Below, one piece after another: positions 1-8,597 of a DNA stretch of 16,319 nucleotides (positions within the stretch are counted from its first letter, which is position 1; each line of letters opens with the position of its first letter). Position numbers and translations under genes: made by a program. The DNA comes from JAWXVD01 sp044425705 (lineage in GTDB: Bacteria > Bacillota > Clostridia > Lachnospirales > Lachnospiraceae). Below the pieces are notes generated by a model. The model worked only from the letters and a program-made list of their open reading frames with translations, ran no database searches and was not told the DNA's origin. The stretch lies in assembly GCA_044425705.1 (NCBI GenBank), contig JAWXVD010000077.1:1-16319 (forward strand), given 5' to 3'.

Positions 1-1703
1 CGACACCGATCTATGTGGCATCTTACTATTCCTTCTTGGGGGAGTTAGAACAGTTACAGGAACGGGCGCAAGGAGTTGGAAACGAACGTTTAAAATTACA
101 ATTATTTCATAAGATTCAGAAGGCAAAACGCATGCTGATCGAGAAGGAATGTTCTCTGGAAGGAATCTTTAAGAAGCATATCACCAATCTAAATGGACGT
201 TATATCGTGTTCTGTAGTAATGAGGAACGATTACTAGAGGCCATGGGAACGTGTGAGGAGTGGTTTGTGGACTTAGATGTGAAGGTACATAAGTATCAAG
301 TACTTTCGACCTATAAGAATTCTAAACAGGAATTTCAAGCATTTGAAGAAGATGAGTCGGACAAGGCAATCAAGCTCTTGTTCTGCGTAGACATGCTAAA
401 TGAAGGGATTCACGTAGCAGGAATCGAAGGTGTAATCATGCTTCGAACTACAGAATCGTTGAATGTTTACTATCAACAACTAGGGCGAGCATTAACCTGT
501 ATGGGAGATTCCAAGAAACGACCATTAATCTTCGACTTAGTCAATAACTTCGAGAATGGCAATGCAGGACCATTAGGGGAAGAAGTACTGTATCAACTCT
601 GTGCAGAGATGGCGGAGGGAGATAGTGAGATAGACTTCGAACTCTATGACTACATGGTAGATCTAAGACAAGCCCTTGAAGATGTGAAGAATACCTTCGA
701 GAAGAGCTGGGATTATAACTACGAAAGCGTGAAAGTATTCTGCAAAGAAAAGAAACGTTTTCCATACAATCGAGAGATGTATCACGGAATCGACTTAGGA
801 TCTTGGTGCATTGTACAGCGAAGACAATATCAAAGTGGCGTTTTATATAAGGAAAGAATCACTTTACTAGAAGACATCGGCTTCCCATGGAATCCAAGGG
901 AAGATGCTTGGAGCATCCGCTATCAAGAATTGTGTAATTATGTGGAACAGCATGGTCGTACGCCAAAGAGTACAGAAGACATCAGCCTATATAACTGGTT
1001 AGCGAAGCAGAAGAAGTTGTATAAGATAGGACAACTAGAGAAGGATAGAGAAGCTCTTCTCCTGAATCTTCGTGTAGAACTGATTGTTCAAACACCAGAA
1101 GAAACATGGCAGAAGCGTTTGCAAGTGCTAGAAGACTTTATCAATGAAAAACAGAAGTTGCCGCAGACCGATGATACATGGCAAGGCATTCCGATTGGGA
1201 TGTGGCTGGTAGAACAGCGAAGCCTCGGACGCAGTGGGAAATTAACATTAGAACGACAAGCTATGCTAGAAGAACGCGGTGTGATATTTCAAGAACGAAA
1301 AGATCGTGCATTCTGGGAAAACCTAGAATTATTAAAAGCATTTTATATAGAAGAAAGTCGCTTTCCAAATACCACAGAGAAATATGAGGGATTTGGATTA
1401 GGTGTATGGTGCTCAAGAGTACGAGAGGATCATAAAGTAGGCAAATTAAACAAAGAACAAATAGAAGTATTACAAGGGTTGGGATTCGACCTACGCAGTA
1501 CCAACGAGATTCGATTAGAACAGCGATGGGATCAGTATTACGTCAGCGTAAAAGAATTCATAGAAGAAAAAGGAAGATTGCCAAAAGGCCGGGAAGATCA
1601 GAACCTGTATAAATGGGTGAAAAAGCAGAGGCAAGTACAGGGAAGTGGTCGATTGACTACGGAACAGGTAGAGCGGTTGCGAGAAATCGCGGTGGTGCGG
1701 TAG
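1..1703 (+). CDS. SF2 helicase C-terminal part with five helicase-associated (HA) repeats, 5'-truncated
   Basis: The frame is open from the left edge (first full codon at base 3), so the N-terminal ATPase domain lies outside the window. The GTG at 15 is only the first start-like codon, not a believable start. Counting from it, residues 62-160 look like the second RecA-like helicase domain: RYIVFCSNEE, then LLFCVDMLNEGIHV (motif V region) and QQLGRAL (motif VI region). After residue 230 come five related segments of about 60 residues (roughly 230-291, 297-355, 362-426, 431-493, 502-560). Each has an aromatic-rich start, a G/R-x-P element, a W and a K/R-Q/R-R element, as in the Helicase-associated domain family. 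The protein probably acts on nucleic acid in the cytoplasm; its substrate is unknown. It lies 27 bases upstream of manC with no visible terminator between them, so they may be cotranscribed. It may be a flanking gene or a mobile-element gene unrelated to polysaccharide synthesis. Confidence 0.82.
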   Translation, partial: TPIYVASYYSFLGELEQLQERAQGVGNERLKLQLFHKIQKAKRMLIEKECSLEGIFKKHITNLNGRYIVFCSNEERLLEAMGTCEEWFVDLDVKVHKYQVLSTYKNSKQEFQAFEEDESDKAIKLLFCVDMLNEGIHVAGIEGVIMLRTTESLNVYYQQLGRALTCMGDSKKRPLIFDLVNNFENGNAGPLGEEVLYQLCAEMAEGDSEIDFELYDYMVDLRQALEDVKNTFEKSWDYNYESVKVFCKEKKRFPYNREMYHGIDLGSWCIVQRRQYQSGVLYKERITLLEDIGFPWNPREDAWSIRYQELCNYVEQHGRTPKSTEDISLYNWLAKQKKLYKIGQLEKDREALLLNLRVELIVQTPEETWQKRLQVLEDFINEKQKLPQTDDTWQGIPIGMWLVEQRSLGRSGKLTLERQAMLEERGVIFQERKDRAFWENLELLKAFYIEESRFPNTTEKYEGFGLGVWCSRVREDHKVGKLNKEQIEVLQGLGFDLRSTNEIRLEQRWDQYYVSVKEFIEEKGRLPKGREDQNLYKWVKKQRQVQGSGRLTTEQVERLREIAVVR

Positions 1704-1730
1704 TAGAAAAAGTGATAAGGAGATACAACG

Positions 1731-3053
1731 ATGAATATTATTCTATTGTCTGGGGGGAGTGGCAAGCGATTATGGCCATTGTCAAATGATGTAAGAAGTA
1801 AGCAGTTCATAAAATTATTTAAGGATGACGATGGTAATTATGAATCTATGGTGCAGCGTGTATATCGGCAGATTACATCGGTTGATGCAGGGTCCAAGAT
1901 TACGATTGCTACCAGTAAATCGCAAGCGAGTGCGATTAAGAATCAATTGAATGATAAAGCGTCTATCTGTGTGGAGCCTTGTAGAAGAGATACATTTCCA
2001 GCTATTTTGCTGGCTGCGGCATATCTTCATGATGAATTAAAGGTAGAGGAAGATGAGGCAGTGGCTGTTTGTCCTGTGGATCCGTATGTAGATTCTTCCT
2101 ATTATAAGGCAGTAGAAGTGATGGAGCAGTTGGTGAAGCAAAACACTGCGAACTTAACGCTTATGGGAATTGAACCTACTTATCCGAGTGAAAAGTATGG
2201 ATATATCATTCCAAGGACTTCGGAGGAAGTAAGTGCGGTGGATTCTTTCAAGGAGAAACCGGATAAAGAAACTGCGAAACAATATATAGAACAAAATGCG
2301 CTCTGGAACGGTGGCGTATTTGCATTCCGTTTGGGGTATTTGTTAGAGAAAGCGCATGAAATTATAGATTTTACAGATTATAGAGATTTATATGAAAAGT
2401 ACGATTCATTGGAGAAGATAAGCTTCGATTATGCGGTTGTAGAGAAAGAAGAAAGCATACAAGTTATGCGCTATAACGGTGATTGGAAGGATGTTGGTAC
2501 TTGGAATATGATGGCCGAAGTAATGGCAGATGATATCAAGGGCATCGGTGTTATGGATGAAACTTGTGAGAATACCCAGATTGTAAATGAATTGAATATT
2601 CCAATCATAGCTATGGGATGCAAAGACATGGTAATCGCAGCAAGTGGAGATGGAATCCTCGTTTCTGATAAGGAGCGAAGCGGTTATATGAAGTCCTATG
2701 TAGAAAAGATAGGAACAGACGCCATGTATGCTGAGAAGTCATGGGGAACATATACTGTAATTGATGTACAGGAAGGTTCTATGACGGTGAAAGTCTCTAT
2801 GAGAAAGGGCGAGCAAATGAGCTATCACAGTCATGATTATCGTGGAGAAGTATGGACAATCGTTAGTGGAAATGGAATTGCAGTGGTGGATGGTATGGAG
2901 CAAGTGCTTCGTCCAGGTGATGTAATTACAATTGCGCCAGGATGTAAACATATCATAAAAGCTAATAGTGACCTAGACATTATAGAAGTGCAACTGGGAG
3001 AAACCATTGCGGCTGATGACAAACATAAATATGAAATGAAATTCACGATGTAG
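1731..3053 (+). CDS. manC: mannose-1-phosphate guanylyltransferase (ManC/CpsB type) with C-terminal cupin
   Basis: Predicted to make GDP-mannose from mannose-1-phosphate and GTP in the cytoplasm. The nucleotidyltransferase signature GGSGKRLWPLS is at residues 8-18 and is followed by SKQF. EKP lies at 175-177, WNGG at 192-195 and DWKDVGTW at 251-258, all in the expected order. The C-terminal third (about 335-425) is a cupin with probable metal-ligand positions H366, H368, E373 and H407. The classical bifunctional enzyme has an R-x-E-H-W element; here it reads RGEVW, so isomerase activity of this domain is doubtful, and a separate isomerase gene follows. At 440 residues the length is near that of full ManC proteins. 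The ATG at 1731 has an AAGGAGA Shine-Dalgarno at 1717-1723. First gene of the sugar-supply block. Function is well supported by motifs; sugar specificity could in principle be another hexose-1-phosphate. Confidence 0.9.
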   Translation: MNIILLSGGSGKRLWPLSNDVRSKQFIKLFKDDDGNYESMVQRVYRQITSVDAGSKITIATSKSQASAIKNQLNDKASICVEPCRRDTFPAILLAAAYLHDELKVEEDEAVAVCPVDPYVDSSYYKAVEVMEQLVKQNTANLTLMGIEPTYPSEKYGYIIPRTSEEVSAVDSFKEKPDKETAKQYIEQNALWNGGVFAFRLGYLLEKAHEIIDFTDYRDLYEKYDSLEKISFDYAVVEKEESIQVMRYNGDWKDVGTWNMMAEVMADDIKGIGVMDETCENTQIVNELNIPIIAMGCKDMVIAASGDGILVSDKERSGYMKSYVEKIGTDAMYAEKSWGTYTVIDVQEGSMTVKVSMRKGEQMSYHSHDYRGEVWTIVSGNGIAVVDGMEQVLRPGDVITIAPGCKHIIKANSDLDIIEVQLGETIAADDKHKYEMKFTM

Positions 3054-3057
3054 AAGG

Positions 3058-4035
3058 ATGGATACGTTGGAAATATTGAAATTGATACCGGTAGGAAAAG
3101 ATTATCTCTGGGGCGGCACAAGACTTCGCGAGGAATACAACAAAAAAATAGAACTGACACCGCTTGCTGAAACATGGGAGTGTTCGGTACATCCAGACGG
3201 ACCGAGTATCGTAGCAAATGGTAGCTATAGAGGAAAGTCTTTATCTTGGGTATTAGAGCAACATCCGGAATATCTGGGAACGAAGATGAAGGAAGTAAAG
3301 CAATTGCCGGTTCTTGTGAAATTCATAGATGCGAAGCAAGATCTTTCGATTCAAGTTCATCCAGATGATACCTATGCCAGACTTCATGAAAATGATAATG
3401 GTAAGACAGAGATGTGGTATGTAATGGATGCGAAAGAAGATGCACATATTATATATGGATTCACACATCCCGTTACGAAGGCGTTATTACAAGAAGGTAT
3501 ACAAAGCGGAACACTTGATAAACATTTGCAAAAAGTAAGGGTGAAAAAAGGCGATGTAATCTACGTTCCAGCAGGAATGGTACATGGCATTGGTACAGGA
3601 GTTCTTATAGCGGAGATTCAAGAAAGCTCCAATGTTACATATAGAGTCTATGACTATAACAGAGTAGACAAAGATGGAAAACAAAGGGAATTGCACTTCG
3701 ACAAGGCAACGGAAGTTATGGATATGTCTGTTGCGAAAGATATAAAGCCAGAAGAACGAATGGTGCATTACTATCCGGGATCATCGAGAGAAACACTGAG
3801 TCAGTGCAAATACTTCGTCACTGAAAAAATCCAGATTAAGACAGGATGCTCCTTCTCAGTAATGGAGAATTCATTCCAGATACTACTGTGTATCGATGGT
3901 GATGGACAGATAGAGATGGCGGATGGAAGTGGAAAAACAATGCGATTCCGAAAAGGTGAGTGTATGTTCTTGCCAGCGGGATTGGGGAGATGTTTTGTGT
4001 TGGGAGATGCGACATTATTGAAAGTAAGATGCTAG
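3058..4035 (+). CDS. manA: mannose-6-phosphate isomerase, class I
   Basis: Predicted to interconvert fructose-6-phosphate and mannose-6-phosphate in the cytoplasm, feeding ManC through a phosphomannomutase that is not in this window. The N-terminus contains the family element KDYLWGG (residues 14-20). Probable zinc ligands are Q99 and H101 in SIQVHPDD, E118 in KTEMWY and H176 in PAGMVHG. TYRVYDY at 194-200 carries the conserved arginine region. At about 325 residues it matches the short Bacillus-type ManA rather than the longer enterobacterial form. The gene starts four bases after the manC stop, which implies one transcript. Start choice is uncertain: the ATG at 3058 has AAGG directly against it, with no spacer, whereas an in-frame TTG at 3067 sits eight bases after AAGGA and may be the true start, removing three residues. 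Either start keeps the whole fold. Confidence 0.9.
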   Translation: MDTLEILKLIPVGKDYLWGGTRLREEYNKKIELTPLAETWECSVHPDGPSIVANGSYRGKSLSWVLEQHPEYLGTKMKEVKQLPVLVKFIDAKQDLSIQVHPDDTYARLHENDNGKTEMWYVMDAKEDAHIIYGFTHPVTKALLQEGIQSGTLDKHLQKVRVKKGDVIYVPAGMVHGIGTGVLIAEIQESSNVTYRVYDYNRVDKDGKQRELHFDKATEVMDMSVAKDIKPEERMVHYYPGSSRETLSQCKYFVTEKIQIKTGCSFSVMENSFQILLCIDGDGQIEMADGSGKTMRFRKGECMFLPAGLGRCFVLGDATLLKVRC

Positions 4036-4067
4036 ATACTTATTAATAAGAAGAAAGAGGAAATGAA

Positions 4068-5441
4068 ATGAATATTAGTATTTTTGGATTGGGGTATGTA
4101 GGATGTGTTGGGGCAGCATGCTGTGCTAAATTAGGACATAAAGTTATAGGAAATGATGTATCGGAGAATAAGGTAAATCTAATTAATAGTGGACGACCAA
4201 CTATTATTGAGGCAGAAATAGAGGATTTAATTAAGGAAGCGCATGATAAAGGATTGTTAGAAGCAACAATGGATTACCACTATTCAGTACACAATTCAGA
4301 AATTTCGTTTATCGTAGTAGGGACGCCAAGTAGTAAAGAAGGGCATCTAAATCTTAAATACATATATGCTGTTGCAGAGCAAATTGGCGCGGCTATGAAA
4401 GATAAAGATGGATTCCATATTATTGCAATACGTAGTACTGTACTCCCAGGCACGAATAAAATGGTAGGTGAAATTGTTGAAAAGGCATCTGGAAAAGAAA
4501 ATGGAAAAGATTTCGCTATTGTATCTAATCCAGAATTTTTACGTGAAGGTACTGCAGTTCAAGATTATATGAATCCACCATTAACATTAATCGGTACGGA
4601 TAGTGAAGTAGCTGAAAAGAAATTCAGAGAACTCTATAAAGATGTTCCTGGAGAATTTATCTCGACAGATATAGAAGTAGCCGAAATTATGAAATATGTA
4701 AATAATACATATCATGCATTGAAGATTGTATTTGGTAATGAGGTGGGAAATATATGTAAAGCCCTCGATATAGATAGCCATAAGGTTATGGACATCTTCT
4801 GTAAAGATAAACAACTGAATATTTCACCATATTACTTCAAACCAGGATTTGCTTATGGCGGATCGTGCCTACCGAAGGATACAAAAGCATTGCATACTTT
4901 AGCACACGATATGTATGTAGATGTACCTGTAATTAACGCTATTACACCATCGAATGAAATACAGAAGAAAAATGCCGTTGAAATCATAGAAAGCAAAGGA
5001 AAAAGAAAAATAGGAATATTCGGACTTAGCTTTAAATCAGGTACAGACGATCTTAGATGTAGCCCAATTGTAGATGTAGCAGAAACACTCTTAGGCAAGG
5101 GATATGAAATATTAGTTTATGACAAAAATGTAAGAGTATCTCAATTAACAGGAACAAATGCAGATTTTATTGCAGCAAAATTACCACATCTACATGAAAT
5201 CATCACAGACGATATTGATGCTGTTGCAAGTGAAAGCGATGTACTTGTTATTACCAATAAAGAAAAAGAATTTTTAGATATTCCAGAAAGATATCCGAAT
5301 AAAGTTATCGTTGATCTAGTACGCCAGTATCAAGAGCTAGATTATAGTGGCAATTACGAAGGAATTAGCTGGGGGAATATAAATGGAAATAGCTTACAAG
5401 ATAGTAAGTTAGAAAGAGATATGGCAAAGACTGAATTTTAG
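4068..5441 (+). CDS. nucleotide-sugar 6-dehydrogenase, GDP-mannose 6-dehydrogenase (AlgD)-like
   Basis: An NAD-dependent four-electron sugar dehydrogenase, predicted to make GDP-mannuronate from GDP-mannose. The NAD-binding motif GLGYVG is at residues 7-12, RSTVLPGT at 122-129, NPEFLRE at 154-160, a probable catalytic lysine at K209 (EIMKY) and the catalytic cysteine at C267 in GGSCLPKD. As I recall the families, NISPYYFKPGFAYGGSCLPKD (with conserved YY and PGFA) and the downstream GLSFKSGTDDLR pattern match Pseudomonas AlgD more closely than UDP-glucose dehydrogenase, where a GGSCFPKD form is typical. The manC-manA context independently favours a GDP-mannose substrate. The ATG at 4068 has GAGG at 4057-4060. 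A last stretch of about 25 residues is polar and likely disordered. UDP-glucose or UDP-HexNAc dehydrogenase remain alternatives. Dehydrogenase function is near certain; substrate moderately so. Confidence 0.85.
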   Translation: MNISIFGLGYVGCVGAACCAKLGHKVIGNDVSENKVNLINSGRPTIIEAEIEDLIKEAHDKGLLEATMDYHYSVHNSEISFIVVGTPSSKEGHLNLKYIYAVAEQIGAAMKDKDGFHIIAIRSTVLPGTNKMVGEIVEKASGKENGKDFAIVSNPEFLREGTAVQDYMNPPLTLIGTDSEVAEKKFRELYKDVPGEFISTDIEVAEIMKYVNNTYHALKIVFGNEVGNICKALDIDSHKVMDIFCKDKQLNISPYYFKPGFAYGGSCLPKDTKALHTLAHDMYVDVPVINAITPSNEIQKKNAVEIIESKGKRKIGIFGLSFKSGTDDLRCSPIVDVAETLLGKGYEILVYDKNVRVSQLTGTNADFIAAKLPHLHEIITDDIDAVASESDVLVITNKEKEFLDIPERYPNKVIVDLVRQYQELDYSGNYEGISWGNINGNSLQDSKLERDMAKTEF

Positions 5442-5460
5442 AAATATAAAAAGAGGTAAA

Positions 5461-7338
5461 ATGATGGCTGATATGAAATGGCTCATAAATCGTCTAAAGT
5501 CAATGAGTGTTCAAGAAATTGGGTGGCGAGTGTCTCAAAAAATCATAGAGAAACAAGAAGAGCAATCGTATAAAAATACAAAAATCAAAGTAATAGATAA
5601 GATATTATACGATAAATTAAAGAATCTACATTTAGATCATGAAAAACTTCATCTAAATATAATGAACACAAATTATGGGCTTCATTCGTCGATTCCGCTT
5701 TTAGGTGATTATGAATACGAAACATATAAAATGAATTGGCATGCAGGATTTCAAACAGACAGTGAGTGGCCAATGATATTTTCGTATTCGTTAGAATATA
5801 AACAGAGAGATGATATTGGAGATGCTAGAACTAACTGGGAACTTAATAGACATTTTCAGTTTCCGATATTAGCTAAGAATTATGCAATAACAAAAGATGA
5901 AAAATACTTATTAGAATTTCAAGAATTGTTTTATGATTGGAATGAAAAAAATCCATTTTTATGGGGGATTTCATGGACTAGTGTAATGGAAGTGGCGATA
6001 AGGTGTAGTAATTGGTGTTATGCTTATTGTTTTCTTGTATCAACGGATGATAAACCACATGAATTATTAAAAGATATAGAAATAGGAATTCTTAACATGA
6101 CGCAATATGTTGCAAATCACTATTCAAGATACTCATCGGCGAATAATCATTTGATTGTAGAAGCATATGCGATTGGACAAAGTGGGATATTATTTGATAA
6201 AAAAGATTGGATAGACTTATCGAGAGATATTCTAACTCGAGAGTTGAGTATTCAGAATTATTCGGATGGTATTAATAAAGAGCTGTCATTGCATTATCAG
6301 TCATTTTACATGGAAGCAATGGCTCTTATGATGCGTTTATACCTTAAGAATGAGGTGGAAGTTCCAAGCGTGTGGTATTCAATGTTAGATAAAATGTGCA
6401 GGTATGTAAGAAACTGCATGGGGAACTATGGAGAGATAATAGAATTCGGTGATAATGATGAAGGAAAGATACTAGACCTTAGTGGAGTAAATCATTGTCA
6501 TTACACATATGTATTAGACTTGCTTGGGTGCATGTTAGGTAATCGATATACAGAAATTAACAATAGTACAGAAACTGTAAGTTGGTTATTTACAAAAGAT
6601 GAAACTGATAAAGCAAAGGTAAAAACATTATATGCTCCCAAGGAAAGTATTTGCTATGAAGAAGGTGGAAACACTATATTACGAAGTGAGGACGGCAGAG
6701 TACTAGTAGGTATCGATCATGCAGAGCTAGGATTTGGTAGTATTGCTGCACATGGACATGCTGACGCACTTAGTTTCCAAATGTTTGTAGATGGGAAACC
6801 GGTATTCATAGATTCTGGAACATACATATATCATTGCGATTTAGAAAGTAGAAACGCATATAGAAAAACAGAAAATCACAATACAGTGTGTATTGGTGGC
6901 AAAGACCAATCAGAAATGCTAGGAGCATTTCTTTGGGGGAAAAGGGCGACATGTAAGGTTGTAAATTCTCAGTTCGACAATACTTGTGACATTCTTGAAA
7001 TAGAACACGATGGATATGATTCGGATAACCATAAACGTAAATTTATATTTGATAGGGTTGGAAATTCATTAATTATTATTGATGAAATAATAACTAAGCA
7101 AAATAGCACTTTAAATTATATATTCGATTCTAATTTGGAAACCGAAATAATTGATAGTAAAGTTTTTCTAAAGAGTGATGGAATGCAAGTTACATTAGAA
7201 TTGAAGAGCAATGAAAAATATACTCTAGAAAAAACAATCAAAAAACAATCAAGAAAATATGGATGTGAAGTGGACACTATAGGAGCACAAGTAAATGGTT
7301 GTATAAATATATTTGAAACAAGAATCAATATTCAATGA
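5461..7338 (+). CDS. heparinase II/III-like family protein (putative uronate polysaccharide lyase)
   Basis: 625 residues with the architecture of heparinase II/III-like proteins: an N-terminal alpha/alpha-toroid-like helical region (about 80-380) and a C-terminal beta-rich heparinase domain (about 395-600). Candidate active-site features are N228-N229-H230 in SANNHL, DG at 269-270 with Y279-Q280 in LSLHYQ, and the hallmark HGHAD at 431-435, followed by DSGTYIYH (451-458) and ENHNTV (471-476). In characterised relatives such Asn, Tyr and His positions carry out beta-elimination on uronate-containing glycans. The N-terminus has the MSVQEIGWRV pattern, which I associate with family members in capsule clusters, and no hydrophobic signal peptide, so the protein appears cytoplasmic. 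It directly follows the AlgD-like gene, suggesting a mannuronate-containing polymer or intermediate as substrate (inference). GAGG at 5453-5456 is 4 bases from ATG 5461 and 7 from the in-frame ATG 5464, so 5464 may be the true start. Confidence 0.83.
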   Translation: MMADMKWLINRLKSMSVQEIGWRVSQKIIEKQEEQSYKNTKIKVIDKILYDKLKNLHLDHEKLHLNIMNTNYGLHSSIPLLGDYEYETYKMNWHAGFQTDSEWPMIFSYSLEYKQRDDIGDARTNWELNRHFQFPILAKNYAITKDEKYLLEFQELFYDWNEKNPFLWGISWTSVMEVAIRCSNWCYAYCFLVSTDDKPHELLKDIEIGILNMTQYVANHYSRYSSANNHLIVEAYAIGQSGILFDKKDWIDLSRDILTRELSIQNYSDGINKELSLHYQSFYMEAMALMMRLYLKNEVEVPSVWYSMLDKMCRYVRNCMGNYGEIIEFGDNDEGKILDLSGVNHCHYTYVLDLLGCMLGNRYTEINNSTETVSWLFTKDETDKAKVKTLYAPKESICYEEGGNTILRSEDGRVLVGIDHAELGFGSIAAHGHADALSFQMFVDGKPVFIDSGTYIYHCDLESRNAYRKTENHNTVCIGGKDQSEMLGAFLWGKRATCKVVNSQFDNTCDILEIEHDGYDSDNHKRKFIFDRVGNSLIIIDEIITKQNSTLNYIFDSNLETEIIDSKVFLKSDGMQVTLELKSNEKYTLEKTIKKQSRKYGCEVDTIGAQVNGCINIFETRINIQ

Positions 7339-7376
7339 TAATTGAAACTTACAATAGTTAATAAGGGGGAGTTTTA

Positions 7377-8588
7377 ATGGAGCAAAAAGAACGTAAGGTA
7401 CTGATAGTAGTGGAGAATTTAGCAGTTCCTTTTGATACTAGAGTATGGCAAGAAGCTACTACGCTAGTGAAAAATGGATATACAGTATCTGTAATTTGCC
7501 CGAAAGGAAAAGGGTATGAAAAAGAAGAAGAGGTTTTGGAGGGTGTAAATATTTTCCGACATGACCTTCCAGAAGAGGGGAATGGAGCATTTGGATATAT
7601 CAGAGAATATGGCGCCGCATTAAAAGCGGAAATAAGATTAGCGAAAAAGATATATAAAGAAATAGGATTCGATGTGATTCATGGATGTAACCCACCAGAT
7701 GATATTTTTCTAGTTGCACGTCATTTTAAAAAGTATGGTGTTAAGTATGTTTTTGACCACCATGATATTTGTCCGGAATTGTGTGAAGCAAAGTTTGGTA
7801 AAAAGGGAATAGTAAAACAACTATTTTATTGTAGCCAAGTTTTCATGGAACGGTTGACATATAAGAATTGTGAGTTTGCTTTCGTGACAAATGAGTCTTA
7901 TAAGGAAATTGCAATAGTTAGAAATAAAATGCCTGAAAATAAAGTTATCGTATTAAGAAGTGGGCCTAAATTAGAAAGACTTAGATTACAAGAACCTAAA
8001 GAAGAGATTAAACGTGGTAAAAAATATATGATAGGTTATCTGGGCGTCATAGGTCAGCAAGAAGGTATAGAGTATATATTAGAAGCTGCTAAATATTGCA
8101 AGGAAGAATTAAAAAGAACAGATATTTTCTGGGGAATTGTGGGCGGTGGTCCACATGTAGAATATCTCAGAAACTTATGCAGTGAGATGCAGTTAGATGA
8201 TTGTGTGGAGTTTACAGGAAGAGTACCAGATCAACAATTATTAGATTATCTTAATACAGCAGATGTTTGTGTCAATTCAGATACATATAATAGCATGAAT
8301 GATAAATCTACTATGAATAAGATTCTAGAATATATGGCACTCAAGAAGCCAATAGTGCAGTTTGAATTGACAGAAGGAAGATATTCAGCGCAAGAAGCTT
8401 CATTATATGCAGAACAAAATAATGCAAAGGATATGGCAATTAAAATAATTTCATTATTAGAAAACCCAGAGAAAAGAAAAGTAATGGGAGAATATGGATA
8501 TAATCGAGTTCTTAATGAATTGAGTTGGGAACACACGAGCAAGGCTTTGCTAGATGGATATGAGATGTTTTTTGAGAATCGTCTATAA
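7377..8588 (+). CDS. glycosyltransferase, GT4-like (GT-B fold)
   Basis: A cytoplasmic, probably membrane-peripheral glycosyltransferase expected to add one sugar to the lipid-linked repeat unit. The N-terminal Rossmann half begins KVLIVVEN and carries FDTRVWQEA (residues 19-27), a recurrent element of one GT4 subgroup. FDHHDICPE (126-134) is also typical of it. The C-terminal half contains IGYLGVIGQQEGIEYI (219-234), the GIVGGGPH nucleotide-binding region (253-260), and MNDKSTMNKILEYMALKKPIV near 307-327, which takes the place of the usual E-x7-E donor site. The 403-residue length is normal. SD AGGGGGAG at 7364-7371 precedes the ATG by 5 bases. Donor and acceptor sugars cannot be read from sequence. 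Confidence 0.87.
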   Translation: MEQKERKVLIVVENLAVPFDTRVWQEATTLVKNGYTVSVICPKGKGYEKEEEVLEGVNIFRHDLPEEGNGAFGYIREYGAALKAEIRLAKKIYKEIGFDVIHGCNPPDDIFLVARHFKKYGVKYVFDHHDICPELCEAKFGKKGIVKQLFYCSQVFMERLTYKNCEFAFVTNESYKEIAIVRNKMPENKVIVLRSGPKLERLRLQEPKEEIKRGKKYMIGYLGVIGQQEGIEYILEAAKYCKEELKRTDIFWGIVGGGPHVEYLRNLCSEMQLDDCVEFTGRVPDQQLLDYLNTADVCVNSDTYNSMNDKSTMNKILEYMALKKPIVQFELTEGRYSAQEASLYAEQNNAKDMAIKIISLLENPEKRKVMGEYGYNRVLNELSWEHTSKALLDGYEMFFENRL

Positions 8589-8597
8589 AGGAGGAGT

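Noticed and set aside
2837..3217. A 126-codon open frame on the minus strand across the manC-manA junction
   Set aside because: It lies opposite two strongly supported genes, its translation has no recognisable domain, and it is explained as an antisense shadow.
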